From: an uncultured Porphyromonadaceae bacterium
GTDB taxonomy: Bacteria > Bacteroidota > Bacteroidia > Bacteroidales > Muribaculaceae
Reading direction: 5' to 3'
Assembly: GCA_905212215.1 (NCBI GenBank)
Contig: CAJMDR010000181.1
Location: forward strand, 1 to 5,070
Length of the DNA stretch: 5,070 nucleotides
The first letter of the stretch is position 1. Every line of letters begins with the position of its first letter. Shown one piece after another: positions 1 to 4,819 of the stretch. The translations under genes and the position numbers were made by a program. The notes beneath the pieces are model-generated. The model was not told the DNA's origin, ran no database searches, and was given only the letters and a program-made list of their open reading frames with translations.

Positions 1-442
1 GGAATTGGTATGCCTAACTACTCATATGCAATGCTTGTAGTTCTCATTTGGAAGTTATGTCAAACTCAGGGGGAGTATCCAGAAGTATACTCACTTGATC
101 TTAATGTACTCTTTTTCCCTACGATTAGGAGCATTTTTCCCACTGGGTTTTTGCTACCTAACTAGGTTTTAACGAGGCACCCACCTTGGGCTGGTCATAT
201 CCCTGATGACGTCCTGTAGATGTTTCTTTTGACTTTGCATTTCTCACGCATTTTTCCTTAGACTATGGATTTTGTCCCTACTTGGGTTTTTGCCATAGCC
301 TTAGGGTTTTTTAGTGAGACTTACTACTTATGCAAGTTCCTACCTTATTGAGAATAAGCGTTGTTCCTTAGAATCAGTGCCGACGAGTCAACTTCCTCAA
401 CTTCTGCATGACGCTGAATCTACCTTGAGTATTTACACACTC

Positions 443-451
443 AAGGGGGAG
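443..451 (+). other. Polypurine tract priming plus-strand DNA synthesis
   Basis: The purine run AAGGGGGAG lies directly before the TGTTG start of the LTR, which is where LTR retrotransposons keep the RNase H-resistant primer for plus-strand DNA synthesis. A near copy of the surrounding sequence (CTCAGGGGGAGT at 65-76 against CTCAAGGGGGAGT at 440-452) occurs about 375 bases upstream and may be a second tract or a duplicated segment. Confidence 0.8.
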
Positions 452-676
452 TGTTGTAAACATTCCTAGTTTAAGTGTGATTGTGTAAATCCTAGATTAG
501 ATTTGATTCTAGTTATCCTTTCCTATTACAACTTGTATTACTTGGAGGAGAAGGAATATCTTCTCTCCCTTTACTACTATAAATAAAGGCACAATGTAGG
601 AGGGATAACAACACACACATTCCCCTACAATTCTACAAACACACATCTCTCTCCTCTCTCTCTCTTCTTCCTCTTC
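452..676 (+). repeat. Truncated 3' LTR (U3 and start of R)
   Basis: The LTR starts TGTTGTAAAC immediately after the polypurine tract. It contains a TATA box (TATAAATAAA, 578-587) that also includes the polyadenylation-like AATAAA (582-587), followed by an ACACACAC-rich and then CT-rich stretch that looks like the start of R and a transcribed leader. The U5 part and the terminal CA are absent. The last visible plant-like bases are in the pyrimidine run 646-679, after which the sequence becomes a bacterial coding strand. Confidence 0.8.
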
Positions 677-1396
677 TTTGGCGGCGTTCTGGCGGTTGAA
701 ATAGCGGGCGGCATAGATTACCAAAGCTATTACCAGAACCACCAATACGCAGAGAATGACGATGTAGAACATCGACGAGGAGCCTTCCTGCTGGTTCCTT
801 TCCAGTTCGGCCTGCGCCTTCTCCAAAGTATCCTGAGCCGCTTTCAGAGCGGAGTCCTGAGCAGCTATCTCATCGCTGGCCTGCGTGGTGAAAGGATCGG
901 GGATATTTGCCGAAACGCCCACCGTGTCGGGAGCGGAAGGACCCGGAGTCTCCGTCTGTTGCTGTTCCGCGGTGGTTTCCGTTTCCGGTTCCTGCGGTTT
1001 CGGGGGAGCTATGGTGAGCTGGTTCACCTTCGTTTCCACCATTTTCGAGGCATAGCCGGTAGAGGAATACCCCTTGGGTGCTACTACCGCCTTCTTGGCA
1101 TACTCCACCAATTCCTTCTTGCCCCATTCCTCGGAGCCGGCGGAAGAGGGTAGTGCCGCGTTGAACTTACGCAGGTTTTCCTTCTCCTTGTCCTTGAGCT
1201 TCGAGGTCAGCTCGGAGCGGGAAGAAGCCTTTACATTGTCGAGATAGTCGGAAGTAGGGTTCGCATTGCGCAGATAGACAATCGCGGCAATGGTCCTTGC
1301 CTTCTCGAGCTCGCCCGGAGTCACTGCCTGTGCCTGAAAGCAGGTGGCGCTGCATGCGGCGGTTGCAATGGTAAGTAACGCCAGGAATCGTTTCAT
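509..1396 (-). CDS. Secreted envelope protein with C-terminal TM helix; 3' end replaced by plant LTR
   Basis: I do not recognise this family. From the ATG at 1396 the protein has a signal peptide (MKRFLALLTIATAACSATC, cleavage probably after AQA near residue 24). A charged, probably helical domain follows (25-130), then a Pro/Thr/Glu/Gln-rich linker (131-170), a predicted coiled coil (about 172-204), one strong transmembrane helix (209-230) and a basic/acidic tail (RYFNRQNAAKEEEE). This suggests a periplasmic domain anchored in the inner membrane by its C-terminus. The frame stays open to a stop at 509-511, but residues after about 240 (including a Cys-rich run) are antisense translation of the retrotransposon, so the true C-terminus is lost. 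An upstream ATG at 1513 is in frame, but residues before 1396 are promoter sequence, so 1396 is preferred. The gene has its own promoter 72-104 bases upstream and follows the lysis-type genes. It could belong to a phage module or to the host. Confidence 0.75.
   Translation of the reverse strand: MKRFLALLTIATAACSATCFQAQAVTPGELEKARTIAAIVYLRNANPTSDYLDNVKASSRSELTSKLKDKEKENLRKFNAALPSSAGSEEWGKKELVEYAKKAVVAPKGYSSTGYASKMVETKVNQLTIAPPKPQEPETETTAEQQQTETPGPSAPDTVGVSANIPDPFTTQASDEIAAQDSALKAAQDTLEKAQAELERNQQEGSSSMFYIVILCVLVVLVIALVIYAARYFNRQNAAKEEEEERERREMCVCRIVGECVCCYPSYIVPLFIVVKGEKIFLLLQVIQVVIGKDN
578..587 (+). promoter_or_regulatory. TATA box of the LTR promoter
   Basis: TATAAATAAA lies 126 bases inside the LTR. 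Plant LTR promoters place such a box at the end of U3, with transcription starting about 30 bases downstream, here near 610-620. This is a eukaryotic promoter and should not act on the bacterial genes, which are antisense to it. Confidence 0.65.
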
Positions 1397-1432
1397 CAGT
1401 ATGGGGTTTGAGATTATACGTTTTTGGATTAT

Positions 1433-1474
1433 ACTTTGCATTCCAAAGCCGCAAGGGACTTTGAAATGCAAAGT
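1433..1474. repeat. 16-base inverted repeat, candidate operator
   Basis: ACTTTGCATTCCAAAG (1433-1448) and CTTTGAAATGCAAAGT (1459-1474) are reverse complements at 15 of 16 positions and are separated by 10 bases. Neither strand has a T-run after it, so it is not an intrinsic terminator. The right arm overlaps the -7 box and the likely start point of the leftward promoter, which suits an operator or a start-site hairpin. Confidence 0.7.
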
Positions 1475-1500
1475 TAAAAAATTTTCCGCAGGCAGGCAAA
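1469..1500 (-). promoter_or_regulatory. Bacteroidota-type promoter for the envelope-protein gene
   Basis: Reading leftward, TTTG (1500-1497) is followed by exactly 20 bases and then TAACTTTG (1476-1469). This matches the Bacteroidota primary sigma consensus of TTTG near -33 and TAnnTTTG near -7. Transcription should start near 1462, giving a leader of about 65 bases before the ATG at 1396. The -7 element lies inside the right arm of an inverted repeat (1433-1474), so a repressor binding there would block it. Confidence 0.75.
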
Positions 1501-1509
1501 ACCACCCCC

Positions 1510-1905
1510 TCACAGCTCCTCCACTCTAAAGCACGGACATGCCTTCGCCGCGAACTCATAGTGTCCATGCAGCGTGGCGCCCGGAAACCGGACTTTCAGC
1601 GAGGCCACCAGTTTCCGCAAAGCGGTTTTCTGTGCCTGAGTGCGGGTATCGGAGGGTTTCCCTGCGGCATTGAGTCCTCCCACGTAGCACACCCCTATGG
1701 AGCGGGCGTTGTGGCCGAGACAATGGGCTCCCGCCTCCCCCTCTCTCCTCCCGGCATGGACGCTGCCGTCAAGGTAGACGACATAGTGGTAGCCTATTCC
1801 TTTGAATCCGCGCTGTCGATGCCAGCGATCTATGTCGGCAACAGTGAAATTACGCCCTGCGGCGGTGGCGGTGCAATGAAGAATGATTTCTGTAATCTTA
1901 CGCAT
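1510..1905 (-). CDS. N-acetylmuramoyl-L-alanine amidase (T7 lysozyme / Amidase_2 type)
   Basis: This zinc amidase cuts the bond between N-acetylmuramic acid and L-alanine in peptidoglycan and would act as a phage-type endolysin. From the ATG at 1905 it is 131 residues long and aligns to T7 lysozyme with a constant offset of seven: zinc ligands H10, H115 and C123 (T7 H17, H122, C130) and catalytic Y39 and K121 (T7 Y46, K128). The context motifs HCTAT, GYHYVVY, GAHCLGHN and ACPCF are typical of the short Bacteroidales amidases near prophage ends. There is no signal peptide, so release would depend on a holin or similar partner. The start overlaps the end of the upstream coiled-coil gene by 8 bases (ATGCGTAA), which suggests translational coupling. 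An in-frame ATG at 1932 would add nine unconserved residues. One oddity is FRV after CPC, where FDV is usual. Confidence 0.93.
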   Translation of the reverse strand: MRKITEIILHCTATAAGRNFTVADIDRWHRQRGFKGIGYHYVVYLDGSVHAGRREGEAGAHCLGHNARSIGVCYVGGLNAAGKPSDTRTQAQKTALRKLVASLKVRFPGATLHGHYEFAAKACPCFRVEEL

Positions 1906-2218
1906 TGGTGTGGATTTTAAATTGTGAATCATGAATTGTCTGAAGCTGGATATTGCGTGCCTGGAGGTCGGCTATCTGCTTTTCGAGCAGAGCTATGCGG
2001 GCCTCTAAGCGTGAGCGTTCCTTCTCATGCCGTTCCATCTCGGCGTCGAGGTTCTGGCGCAGCGTGGTTATGGCGCTCTCCAAGGCCTGCACCTCGCTGC
2101 CGAGGGCGTTGGCGTTGAGTTGGCGCGAGTTCTGGCGGGCGTGGAGCAGCATGGAGGCGAACTGAACTATGGCGCCCCCGCCCAATAGCCCCACTATTAG
2201 CGATGATATCGTTTCCAT
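1898..2218 (-). CDS. Holin-like small membrane protein with coiled coil
   Basis: This 106-residue protein has one N-terminal transmembrane helix rich in glycine (ISSLIVGLLGGGAIVQFASML, about 4-24), a short basic segment (HARQNSR), and then a long charged coiled coil (about 42-96, with heptad-like LESAITTLRQNL and LEARIALLEKQIADLQ). Proteins of this shape sit directly before the amidase in many Bacteroidales prophages and are usually annotated as putative holins. The position and size fit, but a single helix with a long cytoplasmic or periplasmic coiled coil also suits a spanin-like or scaffold role. It starts 34 bases after the terminase stop and its last 8 bases overlap the amidase start, so the three genes are probably one transcript. 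No separate promoter is seen. Confidence 0.75.
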   Translation of the reverse strand: METISSLIVGLLGGGAIVQFASMLLHARQNSRQLNANALGSEVQALESAITTLRQNLDAEMERHEKERSRLEARIALLEKQIADLQARNIQLQTIHDSQFKIHTNA

Positions 2219-2252
2219 GATGTAGATGTATTTTCGGGTTGGTTTCAGGTTA

Positions 2253-2954
2253 TCAGGTAAGAAAGTCGGCGGGAGATGCCGAAGGCTGCATCACCCCGTT
2301 TTCCAGGAGAAAAGCGGCTGCAAGGCGTCCTGCCATAGCTGGGAAGCGGTAAGGGCGCGAAGGGTCGAAGAGGCGATACAGCTCAGCCGCCTTGGGGTTA
2401 TGGTCGCGCAGCCTGTCCTCCTCCAGCAGATGGAGGGTGCAGTCCGTCATCTCGCCGAGGCGGTCGGGGGTAAGCTGGAGGAGGGGAGACTCGTCGGCAT
2501 AGCATAGCGGCAGACCGTTTCGGCGGGCATAGCGCACATACCAGCGGCCATGACGCGGTCTGTCGGGAGCGGCGCACTCCACAATTGCCAGAGGGGCCTT
2601 GGTGGCGGCATAACGCTGTGTGGCGAGCTGCATCAGGGCGGAAGGGGAGGCCGCTTCATGTTCGCGCAGAAGATGGATGCGCCCTTCCGCGATGCCGAAC
2701 TCCAGCAGTTTCATCACCTCGGCGGCAACAGCCACCAGCAGAATCGCTTTAATTTCGGGCTTCTCGGGCTTCTCGAGATCCTCGAGATTCCCGAGAATAG
2801 TCTTTTTCTCCGTGCTGCAACTCAGCCTCTTTGTCAGCGACGGCGGGAAAGGGCTTGCCACGGAGGTGGCGAAGGCTTCTTCCGGCGTGGAGGGGTGAAT
2901 TCCGCCATCATCTCCGCATGGGTGCTGTATTCCCGCCTTTTGCGGTGATACCAT
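2253..2954 (-). CDS. Terminase large subunit, C-terminal half (frameshifted from N-terminal half)
   Basis: This reading frame continues TerL after a frameshift. Its residues 21-28 (PSTPEEAF) complete the conserved E-[FY]-P-S/A-T-P-E-E-A-F motif whose first two residues (EF) are in the upstream frame; its first 20 residues are only a shadow of that frame. Joining 347 + 213 residues gives about 560, a normal TerL length. The remainder should be the RNase H-fold nuclease that cuts phage DNA at packaging. A first-strand candidate (IKAILLVAVAAEV), a second (PLAIVEC) and a C-terminal helical end are visible. I do not find the usual first Asp on strand one or a late Asp-Asp pair, so catalysis is doubtful. 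A KPEKPE linker coincides with a strong DNA palindrome (2761-2797). It may be made separately from an internal start, or be dead. Confidence 0.7.
   Translation of the reverse strand: MVSPQKAGIQHPCGDDGGIHPSTPEEAFATSVASPFPPSLTKRLSCSTEKKTILGNLEDLEKPEKPEIKAILLVAVAAEVMKLLEFGIAEGRIHLLREHEAASPSALMQLATQRYAATKAPLAIVECAAPDRPRHGRWYVRYARRNGLPLCYADESPLLQLTPDRLGEMTDCTLHLLEEDRLRDHNPKAAELYRLFDPSRPYRFPAMAGRLAAAFLLENGVMQPSASPADFLT
2761..2797. repeat. 37-base palindrome inside the terminase gene
   Basis: TTCTCGGG (2761-2768) pairs with CCCGAGAA (2790-2797), and TCTCGAG (2771-2777) pairs with CTCGAGA (2781-2787), all about one centre, leaving a 2-base internal mismatch on each side and a 3-base loop. It lies where the protein has a low-complexity LEDLEKPEKPE linker between the two TerL domains. 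Nothing after it resembles a terminator T-run. Confidence 0.75.
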
Positions 2955-3937
2955 GCCAAGGCCTCCGCGCTAACCCCTCGCCCAAGAAGTTTCAGCTCAT
3001 AGTCGTCGAGCTGCGACGGTAACCCTCTGCGCTCCTGCTCGCTGAGTGGATGCCGGTAAATCTCAATCTCATGCCACGGCACGAATACCGGCGTCTTGTC
3101 GCTCTTCCCCTCTACGGCACGGCGCCATTCGGCGGCGAACCAGTTGTCGGGACCGTTGGCGGTGGACTCCACCACAATCACCGTGTCGGGGGTAGCGGGT
3201 ACCGTACCGCAAACGGGGCGCACAATTGCGGAAGCGGCCTGCGGATCGCCATCGCCCCAGAAAGCGGCCTCGCTGAGGTGCGCGAGATGATACGAGGCAC
3301 CGCGGAGGCTGTCGGGGTTGTTGGCGGAGGTGATGGCGAGCCTTGCCTGTCTCGGCGGAATCCAGAGTGTGCCCTGGGTCTGCTGATATGGCTTCAGCTT
3401 CCATTCGGCGGGAGAGGAATCCTTGAGATGGTCGGGGTAAGAGGCAAGAAGGAGTGAGTATGTCGAGCGGATTAGAGCTGCGGCATCCTTCACATGAGCG
3501 CACACAAGGGCGTTGCGCCCTTTCTGCCTTACAAGCTGATGCCATGCCATATATACCTGAACCAACGTCGAGCCGCCCCATTGGCGGGCCTTGAGCAGGA
3601 TAATCCTCACCGGCTTTCCTTCCAGTCGCTGCCGTTCCATTATCCTTGCGAGTCTGCGCTGCGGAGCATTGAGGCGAAACGGCACAGGAAGGCCGCTGAG
3701 CTTGTCGGAAACCATGACACATTCCTCGCACCATCGCTCGAAATCGTTAAAATAAGCGGGGCAGAGGTTCTCTGACAAATTTCCATTTGTGGATGAAGTG
3801 GATGAGGAGGGGGTGGGGGAGAGGGATTTGTCCCTTACCGGACTTGGGTTGTCCTCAAAAGGGTTTTCAGATACTTTTTTCCGATACCCTTTAGGGTCAA
3901 CGTGCTGGTTATCAGCATTTTCTGCGTGTGGATACAT
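2834..3937 (-). CDS. Phage terminase large subunit, N-terminal ATPase half (frameshifted)
   Basis: The TerL ATPase drives DNA into the capsid. After a disordered, Ser/Pro-rich N-terminus (1-57) come the adenine-binding Q motif (FRLNAPQRRL, Q93), a Walker A-like loop (KARQWGGST, 116-124), the Walker B region (LAHLSEAAFW, 218-227, with SE in place of the classical DE, as in many Bacteroidales TerL proteins) and the coupling motif ESTANG (257-262). The frame is intact to EF at residues 346-347 (GAATTC, 2902-2897) and then runs out of frame to a stop, where PSTPEEAF is expected. The start at 3937 fits a promoter whose start point is near 3986, giving a leader of about 50 AT-rich bases. No portal, small terminase or capsid gene follows. 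It heads the TerL-holin-amidase operon. Confidence 0.88.
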   Translation of the reverse strand: MYPHAENADNQHVDPKGYRKKVSENPFEDNPSPVRDKSLSPTPSSSTSSTNGNLSENLCPAYFNDFERWCEECVMVSDKLSGLPVPFRLNAPQRRLARIMERQRLEGKPVRIILLKARQWGGSTLVQVYMAWHQLVRQKGRNALVCAHVKDAAALIRSTYSLLLASYPDHLKDSSPAEWKLKPYQQTQGTLWIPPRQARLAITSANNPDSLRGASYHLAHLSEAAFWGDGDPQAASAIVRPVCGTVPATPDTVIVVESTANGPDNWFAAEWRRAVEGKSDKTPVFVPWHEIEIYRHPLSEQERRGLPSQLDDYELKLLGRGVSAEALAWYHRKRREYSTHAEMMAEFTPPRRKKPSPPPWQALSRRR

Positions 3938-3992
3938 ATTATAAGAGCCTAATTTCTTAAAAGATTGGACAGGAGGGTTATTAAATCTGATG

Positions 3993-4024
3993 CAAAGTTA
4001 ATATATTTTTCAGATATATACAAA
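3993..4024 (-). promoter_or_regulatory. Leftward Bacteroidota promoter of the terminase operon
   Basis: Reading leftward, TTTG (4024-4021), exactly 20 bases, then TAACTTTG (4000-3993). The expected start point is near 3986, about 50 bases before the TerL ATG. It is the left half of a symmetrical bidirectional promoter, with only 4 bases between the two -33 boxes. Confidence 0.82.
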
Positions 4025-4028
4025 TAAA

Positions 4029-4060
4029 TTTGGATAAATCTGAAATTATTTTTAACTTTG
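4029..4060 (+). promoter_or_regulatory. Rightward Bacteroidota promoter, divergent from the terminase promoter
   Basis: TTTG (4029-4032), exactly 20 bases, then TAACTTTG (4053-4060): a full consensus match. The expected start point is near 4067, inside a small dyad (TGCGGA 4064-4069, TCCGCA 4076-4081). It could drive a structured leader or small RNA and, by read-through, the gene at 4412. Confidence 0.8.
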
Positions 4061-4063
4061 CAG

Positions 4064-4192
4064 TGCGGAAATCACTCCGCAACTCTTATCCACCTAAAAG
4101 CCATGAACCGCAGTCCTCCGTGCAATAGTCTGAGAATCAGGCTTAATCACCCTTCAAAAGCCAATTCGGTAGTTCCGAACAGGCTTTCAGAC
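4064..4192 (+). ncRNA. Structured leader or small RNA from the rightward promoter (candidate)
   Basis: Downstream of the rightward promoter the transcript could form a 5' hairpin (TGCGGA/TCCGCA, 4064-4081) and a larger element: AAAGCC/GGCTTT (4157-4162/4182-4187) enclosing TTCGG/CCGAA (4165-4169/4175-4179) with a 5-base loop, closed by GTCTG/CAGAC (4128-4132/4188-4192). A 35-codon frame (4103-4210) overlaps it but shows no recognisable protein features. It could be a 5' leader of the 4412 gene or an independent RNA. The 3' end is unknown. Confidence 0.4.
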
Positions 4193-4245
4193 ACGTATTT
4201 ACATTTATAGGAGATTAGTCCAGATATGTGTTTCCGAGGGGTGTA

Positions 4246-4289
4246 AAAATAAAAAAAACCGGCTATTATCTTCACAGACTTCGCCGGTT
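4246..4289 (-). terminator. Rho-independent terminator on the minus strand
   Basis: Read leftward, AACCGGC and GCCGGTT (4289-4283 and 4263-4257) form a 7-pair stem with a 19-base loop, followed by T8ATTTTT. The plus strand has no T-run directly after the stem (the nearest is 11 bases away), so termination is mainly leftward. It would shield the terminase promoter from leftward transcription and end the short transcript that may start near 4310. Confidence 0.65.
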
Positions 4290-4316
4290 CAATTGGGTTC
4301 TTTTTTATCCACATTG

Positions 4317-4324
4317 CAAAGGTA
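4317..4324 (-). promoter_or_regulatory. Possible minus-strand -7 promoter element
   Basis: TACCTTTG on the minus strand fits TAnnTTTG, but no TTTG lies about 20 bases upstream, so the match is half a promoter. It sits about 30 bases before a minus-strand terminator, so any transcript would be only about 65-70 bases long. Confidence 0.4.
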
Positions 4325-4411
4325 CGAAAAAAATCTGACCCGCCACCCCTGATTATCAAAATTACCCCCCCCGATTAACTTATTTTAACATTTGATATTT
4401 AACCGAGTTTC

Positions 4412-4819
4412 ATGACATCAAAAACACAAAGCATCGCTTTTGACTATGAGAGCGATAAAAAACGATTTGAAAGCCTTCTCAGCACGCAAATATTTTTTCG
4501 TGCTCTAAGCGAAGAAGAGGAAGAAGAAGCGGATTTCAGAACAATTTCAGATCTCCCCGTTTCTGAAAACATACTCTATGGTGTATGGTGCGAGGGGATA
4601 AAGGAAATAGCCTCTCATCTGTGCGCCTGGTGCCTCGGCGCCGAATGGAGCGCCGACGGAAGGAAAGCCGTTATCACAGTAAAAGGGGCGCGATATTGCG
4701 TGACTATGCTCTGCCGGCATCTCCTCACCGCAATCGTATGCCGCATGGCGGGAGTGCCCATCCCGGCAGCTCTGGACGAAGAACTCCTTCTTCACCGTCT
4801 CCGCACCGCTTTCCTTTGA
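4412..4819 (+). CDS. Unrecognised cysteine-rich 135-residue protein
   Basis: I do not recognise this family. It is cytoplasmic by appearance, with no signal peptide. The N-terminal third is acidic and includes a run of six Glu (34-39). The rest has six cysteines (C60, C71, C74, C96, C101, C110), with CAWC forming a CxxC pair at 71-74, and a predicted strand-turn segment (EWSADGRKAVITVKGARYCV, 78-97) leading into a hydrophobic helix (98-113). The cysteines suggest a metal site or a redox role, but no known motif is complete. The promoter is either the distant rightward one at 4029-4060 or a weak near match close upstream (TAACATTTG, 4386-4394). Its stop at 4817-4819 directly abuts the stop of the convergent thyA, so the two transcripts must overlap. 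It may be phage cargo or a host gene. Confidence 0.7.
   Translation: MTSKTQSIAFDYESDKKRFESLLSTQIFFRALSEEEEEEADFRTISDLPVSENILYGVWCEGIKEIASHLCAWCLGAEWSADGRKAVITVKGARYCVTMLCRHLLTAIVCRMAGVPIPAALDEELLLHRLRTAFL

Larger units (their letters stand above)
1..676 (+). mobile_element. 3' end of a plant Ty1/copia-type LTR retrotransposon (partial)
   Basis: This AT-rich stretch has no convincing gene and looks eukaryotic. Seen directly: two diverged copies of a motif with a T-run, CCC, a short gap, GGG and a T-run (134-152 TTTTTCCCACTGGGTTTTT; 270-291), a polypurine tract, and immediately after it a sequence beginning TGTTG, the usual start of a plant copia LTR. Known: plant Ty1/copia elements often carry a noncoding tail of this kind between the RNase H end of pol and the 3' LTR. 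The element reads on the plus strand. The frame open from base 1 to 168 may hold the last codons after RNase H, but I see no diagnostic motif, so I do not call it coding. The right end is missing: the LTR should finish in CA after a U5 region, but gives way to bacterial DNA within a pyrimidine tract at 646-679, so the exact end is uncertain by about 30 bases. Confidence 0.85.

Noticed and set aside
509..650. Cys-rich C-terminal tail of the envelope protein
   Set aside because: It is the antisense translation of the plant LTR, including its TATA box and CT-rich leader, so it is a by-product of the join.
1397..1513. Longer N-terminus of the envelope protein from the ATG at 1513
   Set aside because: This stretch holds the promoter and the inverted repeat, and a standard signal peptide starts at 1396.
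2897..2902. GAATTC (EcoRI site) at the frameshift as a cloning scar
   Set aside because: GAATTC simply encodes the expected Glu-Phe of the terminase motif, so it needs no cloning explanation.
3069..3734. 221-residue minus-strand frame, and several plus-strand frames over 2226-3775
   Set aside because: Shadows of the terminase, which has clear ATPase motifs in the other frame; their composition is Arg/Gly/Ser-rich and unstructured.
4103..4210. 35-residue plus-strand frame after the rightward promoter
   Set aside because: Short and without recognisable features, and it coincides with RNA-like stems. Kept as part of the RNA candidate.
4147..4359. 70-residue minus-strand frame in the intergenic region
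   Set aside because: It runs across the promoter element and the terminator hairpin, and its Phe/Tyr-rich part is just the T-tract. No protein-like features.
4365..4372. Run of eight C as a phase-variation tract
   Set aside because: It lies about 40 bases upstream of the 135-residue gene and outside any reading frame I trust; homopolymer length alone is weak evidence.
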